Assembly (NCBI GenBank): GCA_002437435.1
Contig: DJPV01000060.1
Location: forward strand, 3,207 to 60,249
Length of the DNA: 57,043 nt
Reading direction: 5' to 3'
Source of the DNA: Lachnospiraceae bacterium UBA6403
GTDB taxonomy: Bacteria > Bacillota > Clostridia > Lachnospirales > Lachnospiraceae
The position numbers were made by a program, and so were the translations under genes. The stretch's first letter is position 1, and every line of letters starts with the position of its first letter. Below are positions 17,529 to 28,400 of this stretch, in pieces. The notes beneath the pieces were generated by a model. That model was not told the DNA's origin, ran no database searches, and saw only the letters and a program-made list of their open reading frames with translations.

Positions 17529-18926
17529 TTATTTTTTATCAAATGTGGCAATAAAAAATGTAAAACAGCTTCCCTCATTCTTGCGGCTATCCACAGTGAT
17601 CCCACCTCCATATAATTCAGCAATCTTCATTGCCTGCGACAGCCCCAGTCCGAAGCCTTCCGCATTACGATCTTTTTCTTCCCGGTAAAAACTTTCAAAT
17701 ATTTTCGGTATATGTTCTTTCTCTATTCCACAGCCTTCATCCTGAATACAGATATAGGCATTTCCATCTTTCTCTCCGCATGACACATAGATTTTAGATC
17801 CTTCATTACTATATTTTACAGCATTTGAAAGCAGATTATTTATAACAATATAGATAAGATTCATATTTGCATGTATGATAGTCGGCTGAAGGGAATATTC
17901 AAATGCGATTTGTTTCGTATCAATATTCGCTATGTCATCACATGCAGATTCTATTACATCCCGAACATCAATATCTTCTATACTGAATGTTGTCCCTCTT
18001 CGATCTATTGCGGTCATCTGTAACAATTGATCGACCAGATTCTTCATGCGGTTTGTCTGCCGCTCGAATACTTCTATACTTTTTATTGCTTCTTTATCCT
18101 GCTTCTTTTCTGCCGTCTCTCTTGATACCTGACATTGTGCATGCATAACAGCAATAGGCGTACGAAGCTCATGGGATACATTCGCATTAAATTCTTCCTG
18201 ACGTTCCAGCTCCTGCTGCACTCTCTGGTACAGATGATTATTTGCATCTGTTAACATCTGCAGTTCTTTAAAGCATCCATTGTATTCCAAGCTGTCCGTA
18301 AAATCCAGATTCTCTCCGCTCTTTTTTATCGACTCATTCAACTGTCTCATCGGTACAGCGATCAGATATCTTAATAAAAAGGCAAATAAAATAAAAAATG
18401 TGCCAACTACTCCTATCACAAAATATGACTGATGCCACAATCCGCGGTAATTGTCTTTCACCGCCTGCTCCGATATCATTGCACATACCAGATAAAAACT
18501 GTTATCCTCAGTTCCATTCTTCAATTTTCCACGTCTGGTCGCTACATAATAGCGTTTTTCCTGAAACGTTACTTTTGTAAGGCTCTGTAATCCGATATCA
18601 AGCCCTGTCTTTGAATCATCCGGCATTCTGCCATCAAGAAAGTCTCCATCTCTTGACTGTAAAAATACATACACATTCTCATTATAAGGATCTTTTTCTT
18701 CCAGCTCGTAAAAATCTTTCTTTATATATGGTTTTCCCTGCTCATCAAATCCTATATTTTTTTTTGCACGTTTCACTTCCTGCGCAAGTTCCGTATATGC
18801 CAGATATTTCGTGTCTTCTTTAATCAGATTATTCTGCATCAATAAAAGGCATACGATTCCTGCTGCAATGATCAGTCCACAGACAATAACCGTAAAATTA
18901 ACAAATGATATTTTTCTTTTTAACAT
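17529..18926 (-). CDS. Sensor histidine kinase
   Basis: The 465-residue protein has TM1 at about 10-31, an extracellular sensor domain at 32-165, TM2 at about 167-190, HAMP, and then HisKA with His252 in NVSHELRTPIAVMHAQ. The HATPase domain has the N box IVINNLLSNAVKYS and the G boxes DEGCGIEKEH and GFGLGLSQAMKIAELYGG. It senses an outside or envelope signal and phosphorylates the adjacent OmpR-type regulator. Its start overlaps the regulator's stop by 7 bp. The neighbouring envelope-modification cassette makes that cassette a candidate target, by location only. Confidence 0.96.
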   Translation of the reverse strand: MLKRKISFVNFTVIVCGLIIAAGIVCLLLMQNNLIKEDTKYLAYTELAQEVKRAKKNIGFDEQGKPYIKKDFYELEEKDPYNENVYVFLQSRDGDFLDGRMPDDSKTGLDIGLQSLTKVTFQEKRYYVATRRGKLKNGTEDNSFYLVCAMISEQAVKDNYRGLWHQSYFVIGVVGTFFILFAFLLRYLIAVPMRQLNESIKKSGENLDFTDSLEYNGCFKELQMLTDANNHLYQRVQQELERQEEFNANVSHELRTPIAVMHAQCQVSRETAEKKQDKEAIKSIEVFERQTNRMKNLVDQLLQMTAIDRRGTTFSIEDIDVRDVIESACDDIANIDTKQIAFEYSLQPTIIHANMNLIYIVINNLLSNAVKYSNEGSKIYVSCGEKDGNAYICIQDEGCGIEKEHIPKIFESFYREEKDRNAEGFGLGLSQAMKIAELYGGGITVDSRKNEGSCFTFFIATFDKK

Positions 18927-19588
18927 TCCAGTCTATAACCCACTCCCCGAATCGTATGTATCAGTTTTTTCTCAAATGGATCATCGATTTTTCTGCGAAG
19001 GTATCGAATATAGACATCAACGACATTTGAATTGATATCATCATCAATACTCCATATATTTGCACGGATCTGCTCTCTTGTAACAACAATGTTCCTGTTG
19101 CGCACCAGATATTCCAGGATCGCATATTCCCGGACTGTAAGATCAACAGTCACACCATCCCGGACAACCCGGTGATTATTTGTATCAATCTGCAAAGTTC
19201 CATAATTCAAAATGCTGTCATTGCTTATATGTACAGTACGAAGCATTACTCTTAATCTCGCGAGCAATTCCGAAAATTCAAACGGTTTTGTCATATAATC
19301 ACTGGCTCCGGCATCCAAGCCTCTGACAATATCCTGTGTTTCGGACTTTGCGGTCAAAAAAAGAACCGGAACCTGTATTCCTTCTGCCCGGATTGTTTTC
19401 AAAACCGACATACCATCTTTCTTCGGAATCATAATATCCATTATAACTCCATCGTAACTTGCCGCTTCCAGATAATCAAGTGCTGCCTGTCCATCAAAAC
19501 AGGCATCTACATTGTATCCTTCTTTTGTCAGCTTATTACAAATTATATCATTCAAATCTAACTCATCTTCAACAACCAAAATACGCAT
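18920..19588 (-). CDS. OmpR-family response regulator
   Basis: At 222 residues it has a receiver domain with Asp51 (VIMDIMIPKKDG), Thr/Lys switch residues (FLTAKS, YMTKPF) and a winged-helix output domain (LTVREYAILEYLVRN ... NVVDVYIRYLRRKID ... IHTIRGVGYRLE). ATG at 19586-19588 is chosen because GGGAGG lies eight bases before it; a GTG two codons earlier is too close to that site. It is translationally coupled to the kinase. Confidence 0.97.
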   Translation of the reverse strand: MRILVVEDELDLNDIICNKLTKEGYNVDACFDGQAALDYLEAASYDGVIMDIMIPKKDGMSVLKTIRAEGIQVPVLFLTAKSETQDIVRGLDAGASDYMTKPFEFSELLARLRVMLRTVHISNDSILNYGTLQIDTNNHRVVRDGVTVDLTVREYAILEYLVRNRNIVVTREQIRANIWSIDDDINSNVVDVYIRYLRRKIDDPFEKKLIHTIRGVGYRLEC

Positions 19589-19644
19589 GGACACAACCTC
19601 CCTATCTTAATATACAATGGCACACCATCATTAAAATAAGATTA

Positions 19645-19680
19645 AAGGGACTGACATCGAAAATTCAATGCCAATCCCTT
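19645..19680 (-). terminator. Probable terminator of clpB
   Basis: AAGGGATTGGCAT and ATGTCAGTCCCTT form an imperfect 13-bp stem followed by TTAATCTTATTTT on the minus strand, about 50 bp after the clpB stop. The T run is interrupted. Confidence 0.6.
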
Positions 19681-19731
19681 CTATCACGCTTATTTTAGTT
19701 GTCACCAGGCATTTTATACCTCTTTATATTA

Positions 19732-22308
19732 CTACTTCTCATTTCTTGCTGTCAATTTCTGACCGTCATAGTCAATGATGATCGCTGACTGGGTGGATAC
19801 TTCACCTGCAAGGATCATACGGGCAACCAGTGTCTCAACATTCTTCTGAATGAAACGCTTCAATGGTCTTGCTCCATAGACCGGATCATAGCCCTGATCG
19901 ATGATCGCACTCTTGGCCTCATCTGTGAGCTTGATCGTAATCTCCTGTTCAGCCAGACGTTTGTTCAGATCCTTGACCATAAGATCAACGATACTGCCAA
20001 TGTTCTCTTTGCTGAGCGACTTGAAGATGATCGTCTCATCGATACGGTTCAGGAACTCCGGACGGAAGTGCTGTTTCAGTTTGTTCATAACTGTCTCCCG
20101 TATCTCATCAGTGATCTCGCCACCGCCTTCTGCGATATCCACACCACCAATATTCGATGTCATGATGATGATCGTATTCTTAAAGTCTACCGTTCTGCCC
20201 TGTGAGTCCGTGATACGTCCATCATCAAGTACCTGTAACAGTACATTGAATACATCCGGGTGTGCCTTCTCTACCTCATCGAATAAGACAACCGAATATG
20301 GTTTTCTACGAACTGCTTCTGTAAGCTGTCCACCTTCATCATAACCTACATATCCCGGAGGCGCTCCGATCAGTCTGGACACACTGTATTTCTCCATATA
20401 TTCACTCATATCGATACGAACCATATTCTGTTCATTATCAAATAAGGCTTCTGCAAGTGTCTTTGCAAGTTCTGTCTTACCTACACCGGTTGGGCCAAGG
20501 AACAGGAAGGAACCGATTGGTTTACTTGGATCCTTGATTCCGGCTTTGGAACGGATGATCGCATCGCTGACATACTCAACAGCTTCATCCTGACCAACAA
20601 CCCTCTTATGAAGTTCTTCCGCAAGATTCAGAGTCTTACTCTTTTCGCTTTCCGTTAATTTTGCTACAGGAATACCTGTCCACTTAGACACGATCTCAGA
20701 AATCTCTTCTTCTGATACAACCTCATGTACCAGTTTCCGTTCTTTCTCAGATGCAGACTGCTCTGCCATTTCAAGTTCTTTCTGCACAGCAGGGAGCTTA
20801 CCATACTGTAATTCGGCAGCCTTGTTCAGATCATAATTTCTCTGAGCAACCTGAATATCATTCTTGATCTTCTCAATCTCCTCTTTCAGGTTACGGATCT
20901 TCTCAACGCTTGCCTTTTCATTCTCCCATTTGGCTTTCAGATTATTTGCTTTATCCTTTAACTCTGCAAGTTCTGCCTGTATATCCGCCAGTCTCTGCTT
21001 GCTCAGGTGGTCTTCTTCCTTCTTCAGCGCGGCTTCTTCGATCTCAAGCTGCATGATCTTTCTTGTTATCTCATCTACTTCAGTCGGCATGGAATCCAGC
21101 TCTGTCTTGATCATCGCACATGCTTCATCGACAAGGTCGATCGCTTTATCCGGAAGAAAACGATCTGTGATGTATCGATTTGAAAGTACCGCTGCACTTA
21201 CCAATGCGCCATCAGAAATCTTAACGCCATGGAATACTTCGTATCTTTCCTTGATACCACGAAGAATGGAGATCGTATCTTCTACTGTTGGTTCATCGAT
21301 CTGTACCGGCTGGAAACGACGTTCCAGAGCGGCATCCTTTTCGATATACTGTCTGTATTCATCAAGTGTCGTTGCACCGATACAATGCAGCTCGCCACGC
21401 GCAAGCATAGGCTTTAACATATTGCCTGCGTCCATCGCGCCATCTGTCTTACCGGCTCCAACGATCGTATGAAGCTCATCAATAAAGAGGATGATCTCCC
21501 CTTCTGATTTCTTCACTTCATCCAGAACTGTCTTCAGACGTTCCTCAAATTCACCACGATACTTGGCACCGGCAACCAGTGCACCCATATCCAGTGCAAA
21601 TATCTTCTTATTCTTCAATCCTTCCGGCACATCTCCTCTGACGATACGCTGTGCCAGACCTTCTGCAACTGCTGTCTTACCTACACCGGGTTCACCGATC
21701 AGAACCGGGTTATTCTTGGTCTTACGGGAAAGGATTCGGATCACATCTCGTATCTCAGCATCTCGTCCGATAACCGGATCGATCTTCTGCTCTCTTGCCC
21801 GTTCTACCAGATCATATCCGAATTTTTCCATTGCTTCATAGGAATCTTCCGGATTCTCACTGTCTACCTTTTTATTTCCCCTGATATCTGCCAGAGCCTT
21901 TAAAAATGTATTTCGATCGATCGCCCATGTTTTAAGCATTGGTTTAACATCGGAATCAGCCTTTTCAATCAGTCCAAGGAACAGATGCTCAACTGATACA
22001 AAGCTGTCTCCCATCTGCTTTGCTTCCTTTTCTGCCTGAATGAGCGCCTTTGAAAAATTATTTCCGGCATACAAATTTCCGCCACTTACCTTTGGCAGTG
22101 ATGCAAGTTTATCTTCTACCCTATTTACTGCTGCTGTTACATCTATATCGAGTTTTTCAAAAATCTTCGAAATAAGGCTTTCGTCTATCTCAAGCAATCC
22201 TGCAAGTAAATGAATCTGTGCAAGCTCCTGATTATCATATTCCAGGGCTTTATCTTTCGCTTTTTCTATTACTTCAAGCGACTTTCTTGTATATTTGTCC
22301 ATATCCAT
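19732..22308 (-). CDS. clpB: ATP-dependent disaggregase ClpB
   Basis: At about 858 residues it is full length. It has an N-terminal Clp repeat domain, the first AAA+ module ([13 protein letters not shown]), a long coiled-coil middle domain (about 400-530, rich in Glu/Lys), the second AAA+ module ([13 protein letters not shown]) and the C-terminal D2 small domain. The middle domain distinguishes it from ClpC/ClpA. It works with DnaK to dissolve aggregates. ATG at 22306-22308 is preferred (GGAGG nine bases away); the ATG two codons earlier is too close. A CIRCE operator and an embedded -35 box lie upstream, so control by HrcA is expected. Confidence 0.97.
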   Translation of the reverse strand: MDMDKYTRKSLEVIEKAKDKALEYDNQELAQIHLLAGLLEIDESLISKIFEKLDIDVTAAVNRVEDKLASLPKVSGGNLYAGNNFSKALIQAEKEAKQMGDSFVSVEHLFLGLIEKADSDVKPMLKTWAIDRNTFLKALADIRGNKKVDSENPEDSYEAMEKFGYDLVERAREQKIDPVIGRDAEIRDVIRILSRKTKNNPVLIGEPGVGKTAVAEGLAQRIVRGDVPEGLKNKKIFALDMGALVAGAKYRGEFEERLKTVLDEVKKSEGEIILFIDELHTIVGAGKTDGAMDAGNMLKPMLARGELHCIGATTLDEYRQYIEKDAALERRFQPVQIDEPTVEDTISILRGIKERYEVFHGVKISDGALVSAAVLSNRYITDRFLPDKAIDLVDEACAMIKTELDSMPTEVDEITRKIMQLEIEEAALKKEEDHLSKQRLADIQAELAELKDKANNLKAKWENEKASVEKIRNLKEEIEKIKNDIQVAQRNYDLNKAAELQYGKLPAVQKELEMAEQSASEKERKLVHEVVSEEEISEIVSKWTGIPVAKLTESEKSKTLNLAEELHKRVVGQDEAVEYVSDAIIRSKAGIKDPSKPIGSFLFLGPTGVGKTELAKTLAEALFDNEQNMVRIDMSEYMEKYSVSRLIGAPPGYVGYDEGGQLTEAVRRKPYSVVLFDEVEKAHPDVFNVLLQVLDDGRITDSQGRTVDFKNTIIIMTSNIGGVDIAEGGGEITDEIRETVMNKLKQHFRPEFLNRIDETIIFKSLSKENIGSIVDLMVKDLNKRLAEQEITIKLTDEAKSAIIDQGYDPVYGARPLKRFIQKNVETLVARMILAGEVSTQSAIIIDYDGQKLTARNEK

Positions 22309-22334
22309 AATCATTTACCTCCTGACATATAAAA

Positions 22335-22371
22335 ACTACTGTAATTCAAGGTTCACTCTCATTACAGTAGT
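22335..22371 (-). promoter_or_regulatory. 5'-terminal hairpin of the clpB transcript
   Basis: ACTACTGTAAT and ATTACAGTAGT form a perfect 11-bp stem with a 15-nt loop, followed by TTTTTAT. It begins within a few bases of the inferred transcription start. It looks like a terminator but stands in the leader, so it may be a stabiliser or an attenuator. Confidence 0.6.
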
Positions 22372-22372
22372 T

Positions 22373-22401
22373 AACATAACACTTTTTGTTGGCACTGTCA
22401 A
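22373..22401 (-). promoter_or_regulatory. Sigma-A promoter of clpB
   Basis: Perfect TTGACA (22396-22401) inside the CIRCE spacer, a 17-bp spacer and TATGTT (22373-22378). HrcA bound at CIRCE would cover the -35 box. Confidence 0.75.
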
Positions 22402-22415
22402 TAGGTGAGTGCTAA
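22389..22415 (-). promoter_or_regulatory. CIRCE operator (HrcA site) of clpB
   Basis: On the minus strand, TTAGCACTC-ACCTATTGA-CAGTGCCAA. The left arm matches the consensus exactly; the right arm has two mismatches to GAGTGCTAA. The central bases are identical to those of the hsp20 CIRCE at 43642-43668. Confidence 0.9.
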
Positions 22416-22442
22416 TTTTTTTAGATTTTTTTATTTCTTTAT

Positions 22443-25400
22443 TTAATGCTGATTTTTCTGTTTCTCTCTCTTCCTCCACAACACATAAACCACGCCAGTC
22501 ATTGCAAATACAATTACTACTATTGCAATCAGGATCCAGAAATACCCATTAAACAAAATGTAGCCAGAATCACTGTTTACTTCTTTCTCCTCAGCCTGCC
22601 CGGAGAGATCCGCTCCCTGTGTCTTATTCTCCGTTCCAGAATGATCATCATCTGATATGCTCTGTTCCTGTTCTGCTTCTTCTCCGGTTTTATCCGGTTT
22701 AACAGTATCCGCCTTGGCTTCCATGCTATCGTCCGGCAATGTCGACACTTGTGCAGCCTCACCTGACACCGGTGTCGGTGTTACGGGATCATCGCTTGAC
22801 CGACTGCTGTCAGATCCCGGCTTCTCATTCTGCTTGTCGGAATCTTCTTCGGATCCCGGCTTCTTACCCTGCTTATCGGATGCATCTCCGGATCCCGGCT
22901 TCTCACCCTGCTTGTCGGATGTGTCTCCGGATCCCGGCTTCTCACCCTGCTTGTCGGATGTGTCCCCGGATTCCGGGTCGTCATTTTTATACGGAAGCTT
23001 CGGTATGGTTATTTCTCTACTGTATCCGCAAGCCTTACACTCCTGTATGATCAAACCTTCTGCTGAGGTAGTCGCCTCCCGTATGACTGTTTGGTCTAAT
23101 GCCGTATGATTTGCAGCATCCTTCGGTATCATATCCCCATCACTCAGCTTTTCTTTACAGATCAGGCACCATGTCTCACCAGTATTTCCTTCTGCCGCAC
23201 AGGTCGCCTTGATCGCATTTCTTATCTCTGTCTTTGCATGATCACAGGCTGCCCTTATGATCTGGATGCTGACCGAAGTATTTTCATAGTTTGAAGCATC
23301 CGTTTCCCGGTAAACAGCTGTCGCCACAACCTTGTCTCCGACTATCAGCTCTTTTTCACGATCTGCCTCTTCCCATTCCCAGCCCTGAGGGAGCTCCACT
23401 TTATTGACATTCGTACAAGAATATGCCACATCCAGAATATGCCCCGGCATGAGTGGTGGGTATTCCGCCTTGTTTACTGTTATTGTCACCTTTCCGGTTA
23501 CGGTTTCAAAGGATGTGCTATCGTCCGGTGTAAAGACATACTCGTACTCTGCTCCATTACTTCTCTCATATGAAACCTGCGTCGATGGATCTTTCCATGT
23601 AAAGGAACCCGGTATCGACATATCTGCTCCGGAAGTACCGCTACCCGGTCCCCCTTTTCCATCTCCATATATTACCGTTCCTTCTGTCAGGTTTTGATTA
23701 TACAAGAAATCGCCATGCGTATATTCGTTTGTTGCAGGCGGCACACTGACATAAGGAATGGCTTTCTTCACAGTGATGGTAACCGTCGCCTTAACATCTG
23801 AAAAGTCATAGTTTGAATTGCCATATGCAGGAGCAGGATCCGGTTCAAAATAGATTTCATAGCTCTTGCTTCCTGCCTGTAATGGTTTCATCATTACCTC
23901 AGGATCCTTAAATGTCCACCATCCTGCCATATAATTTCCATTGACATCCTCAACACAGCCATATGTCTTTGCCATGTTGTTTAACAGGAATTCACTAAGC
24001 GCCCGATCAGGTTTGTATACCACATCTCCGGGAACAGGTGTATTTGCCAGTTTTGCTTTTGCCTTGTTAACGGTAACTGTAACTGTACCTTCGTATGGCT
24101 TATAGTTGTTTTTCCACGAAGAATCAGACGCGTCATAAGGTTCAAAAATATATTCCGCCTCATAGCTTCCTGCGTCCGGCTTCATATCCGGGACTTTCCA
24201 TTTTATCGTTCCCGGAATTATGACAGTATTGTCATCCGCATCCGTAAATACCATTTGGGTAATATCCAGATCAGAAAGGGATTCACCATAAGTCAGTGCT
24301 GTTGTTTTCAGCTGCTGTTGTGCCACTTCCCTCTTTGTAATATTAACCTGTACAGTCACGGTCTCTGCCGCTGCAGTATAATTGCGGCATTCCGGAAGAG
24401 AAACCGTAATCTCCGCGCTTCCGGCACCTTTCAGTGTTACCAATCCATCTTCCGTTATTGCCAGAAGCTGATCGGAAATATTTTCATTGGCAATCACTTC
24501 CCCGTTTCCATCCGTTGCATTCGATACTTCATAATGAAGAGCTATCTCATTATGATTTGCTTTTACCCCCAGACGGAAGGATGCCTTGTCAACATCATGC
24601 TGATACCGCATCTCCTGAGTTTCTTTAAAATCTGCAGTCTTCTCTAGCTTTCCTTCCGCTCTGGTAATCGTCAGTGTACCCTTCGATTTAGGTGTAGAGG
24701 CTCCCTCCGATGTGGATGTATCAAAGTACTCTGCCGTCACCTCATACTTCGGACTGTCCGAGGTTACCGTAAATTCATACTTTCCTGCCGGAGAATCCTT
24801 TGTTGCTTCCGTTACCAGCCGGAGAGATTCCTGAATGCTCTCCTCTGTATCACCTTCAACCAGAGACTGTGTTTTTCCATCCTGAAGCATTATTGGAATC
24901 TTACATGTGACCTCAGGTAATTTCTCTCCATATACTTTCGACAGATCAGGGACATCCACAACGAGTGGACACTTTGCCAGTGTCGGTGTGACCGCAAATA
25001 CCGCCGCTTCATAGTTCCCATTATAACTTTCATCCGGTATAAAAGTAACCTGACACTTAACCGATCCATCCATCGGCAACAGTGTCGTTCCCGTATCCGT
25101 TACTTTCCAGGTACCTTTAATCTCTTCATCCTTATACCTGGCAATACCCGGCTTCGTTACGCTTAATTCCGAAGCTGTATCGCCATAAACGCCGCTTACC
25201 ACAGGTGGCTCTGCCATGACCGGCATTGCTTTGGCTGTTTTGAATGCAATCTGCTGTTCCGTAATATTACCGGCAGGATCCACAGCTGCGATCCAGACCG
25301 TATAGTTTGTATCTCTCATTAACCCTATGGTATCGGCATCTATAATAATGCTGTTTGCACCTTTCTTACCCTCTGCTCGATAGACAACACCTACTGCATT

Positions 25401-28400
25401 ATTTATCAGATTCCATTTATCCTTTTTCACAGGCTGAATGCCTTTCCAACGATATTGATAACGTCCTCCATCAAACACAGGATCTTTTTCCGAAACCATC
25501 GGCATCCACTTTCCATTCTCATTTTTAAGAAACTGTGGATATTTTGGATCACTGTTCAACATATAATCATTTACAGCGGTTATATATTCCTTATATTTGT
25601 CAGTATTTTTAAAATAAGACTCCCACACATAAAAGAACATTAACACTGCATCTTCGTTTAACTCTATTCCGATCGTCGCCTCGGTATCTCTCAGCGCACC
25701 ATCTTCCTTCGCAGGCTGCGTTATCTGCATATCAGGTGCAGTTGTATCAAGTACCAGACCTTCAGTACAGATATAGCTGCTTCGGTTCCCCGCATGATCT
25801 ACGGCATAGGCATAAACGACCTGCTTCTCATTTGCCGGCAGCAGAAATTTTCCATTCTCAGCTTTCTGAAATTTTCCCGAAGCCTTCTCCGCATACTTAT
25901 CCAGCGTTTCTTTGGTCAGAGGCGTATAGGACGCCTGATCTGCCACCTGATCCACATAATAATAATACTCTGCCACGCCGGATAATCCATCTGCAGCATC
26001 TATTGTTCCTTCTGCTGTCTTCGTATAAAAGTTGAAAGAAATGTCCGTCAGAAGTTCCTTCCAGGTCTTGTTTTCAACCCTGATTCCATCTTCTTCTCCT
26101 CCAAAGTCCGGAGCACTCTTATCAATTTTAACTGTAATATGTTTCTCCGACGAAATAGCTCCATCTGTATCCTCTTTCAGGCGATAGGAAATTATAGTTC
26201 CATCTGATGATGTACTCTCTTCCGTCACCATGAAACTCTCTGCAAATCCATTCTCATAATCATAACCGTTCTCCGTCTTCGGACAGATCGTATAACCATC
26301 CGGCGCAGATATCGTTACATTCTGTGCTGTCCAAGCCAGTGATGAAGCTTCTGCCTCTGCCGTAATGTCCTTCTGCAGGATCTCATATTTCAAAACATAT
26401 TCCCCGGTATAGGCTCCAATTCCCCGAATCGTTACACTTGCTTTTGAGTCACCTGTAGAAATCTCGGTATTATTCCGGTAGGTATCCGGAACAATTTCAA
26501 TTTCGCTTCCGAGGTTCAAATAAATACCACCCCGATATCTGAAATACTTACTTTTTAAATCTGCCTGTGTCACTTCAACCGACTGACCGGTATAATATTT
26601 TTTTATTACTCCATGGCTTACATTATTCTCAATATTTTTTGGCAGAACCTGCATTTTCTCTGAACATACACTGCCGGAGTAATAATTCCCTTCTGCTTCA
26701 GCCTTGCAATAAATCCATTTGTTGACAGCCGCCTCGGGTACTCTGCAGGTACTGGTCAGGCTTGTAGTTGGCTGGTCACTCTGGGCAGTTCCGCTTATCT
26801 TTGTTTCCTGACCATTTTCATCCTGATAATACCATGTATAAATATATTTTTCTTTCCCGGACTGTTCCGCTTCCGGTGCATAGGCTGCCGTTAAATTCTC
26901 ATCCCATATACCACTCCCGGTCAGAGTCACAGTTCCGCCAATTGATGGCAATACATATACTTCCACATTCTGAATGCTCTCTGCCCGGAGCATCTCAGCA
27001 GAAACATCCTCCCCTGTTGTCAGATCCCTGTAACGATATCCTCTCGCCAATATATTACCGACAGTACTTCCTGAGTTTAATTCTCCTGCAAATTTCCCTC
27101 CGGTCAGAACATATTTAAAATATCCTACATTTACTTTGTTATAAAAAGTTCCTCCCTCTATCTTCAGGTCTCCGGCTGTTCCGCCGATAGTTCCCGCCTT
27201 TTCTGAAAAAATTCCGCTCTGTATTACCAGAACAGCACTGTATTTTAAATCAAACAGCTTCTGAACATTCGGGTATTTACAGTCTCCGTCAACCTTCCCA
27301 CCTCCGACGCTATCCCGCATTGTCAGAACCGCGCCCCTATCTAAGGAGAAGATTGTTTTATATAACTCATCATTGTAGATTGCTGTAACTGTCTTTCCAT
27401 TCAAATCAATCGTATAGTCAGCCTGTGATCCAATATCTATTGTCTCAGAAATACTGATATCCTGTAACAGTTTCACCGTACTTCCCGGATTCCCCTCTGC
27501 TCTTACAAGTGCTCCTGCAAGAGATTCATACATAATTCCCTGCACTTCTCCCTTTAAAACTACTTCTGCCGAAGGAGATGCACCAAACGATATTTCTACT
27601 ACCTCTGATACGGTACCACCCAGCTGCGCAAGCATATAAAAATGATACATCTGTTTGTCCTGACAGCGTACTGTGATATCCTGTGTAATTCCGCTTACAT
27701 TTACCATAGTTCCCTTGCTCTGAATGGTTTTCCTGTCCGGTTTTGTCTCATCCCCTTCCATATACCAAAGTGTCACCCCTGCATAATTCAGTGTAACCTT
27801 CAGCTTTGCTTCTGCATTGCCCACAGATAATATCTCCGGCCGAATTTGAATCCCTTCCGGTTTTTTCATCAATATACTGTTTTCCTCTGATGCCGATATG
27901 CTTTGACCCGTCTTTACGATGGCATTTCCCTGATTAATTTCTGATACGGTTACAGAAATATCTGTATCTGCGTTACTTTCAGGAAGATAAACCGTCATGG
28001 TTCCATAATGTTGACTGATCTTACTGATCTTATTCGGTGCATAATAGGCCTCCGCACTTAATTCTGTCCCTTTCTGCTTAATTGTGACATTATCTACTGT
28101 TAAATCCTGTGTCAGCGCTATATCATAGAATTCCAAAGTCGTCGGATACAGTATGGTACCCACCATGGACTCGTATGTTGTCTTTTCATATGTAATAGTC
28201 ACATCTGCCACATAAGTTCTTCCGTCTATTTGAATCTCAAAGTTCTTCTTCCCGCTTAATGGATGAGATCTAAACTTTGCATTTATCTTTGCCATTCCGG
28301 GTGTGGATACGGTCACCGCTGTCTTTCTTGCAACTTCTGTTCCGTCCATAGTAATATTCCCGAATGTATTCTGTTCAAATCTTCCGTCATAGATTGTAAA

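Noticed and set aside
20864..21472. A 202-residue plus-strand reading frame inside clpB
   Set aside because: It is a shadow of the clpB coiled-coil and first AAA+ regions; it is Ser-rich with no ribosome binding site. The same holds for 19901-20344.
22443..22560. LPxTG-type sorting signal in the giant surface protein
   Set aside because: The C-terminus has a membrane helix and basic tail but no LPxTG or PKTGD-like motif before it.
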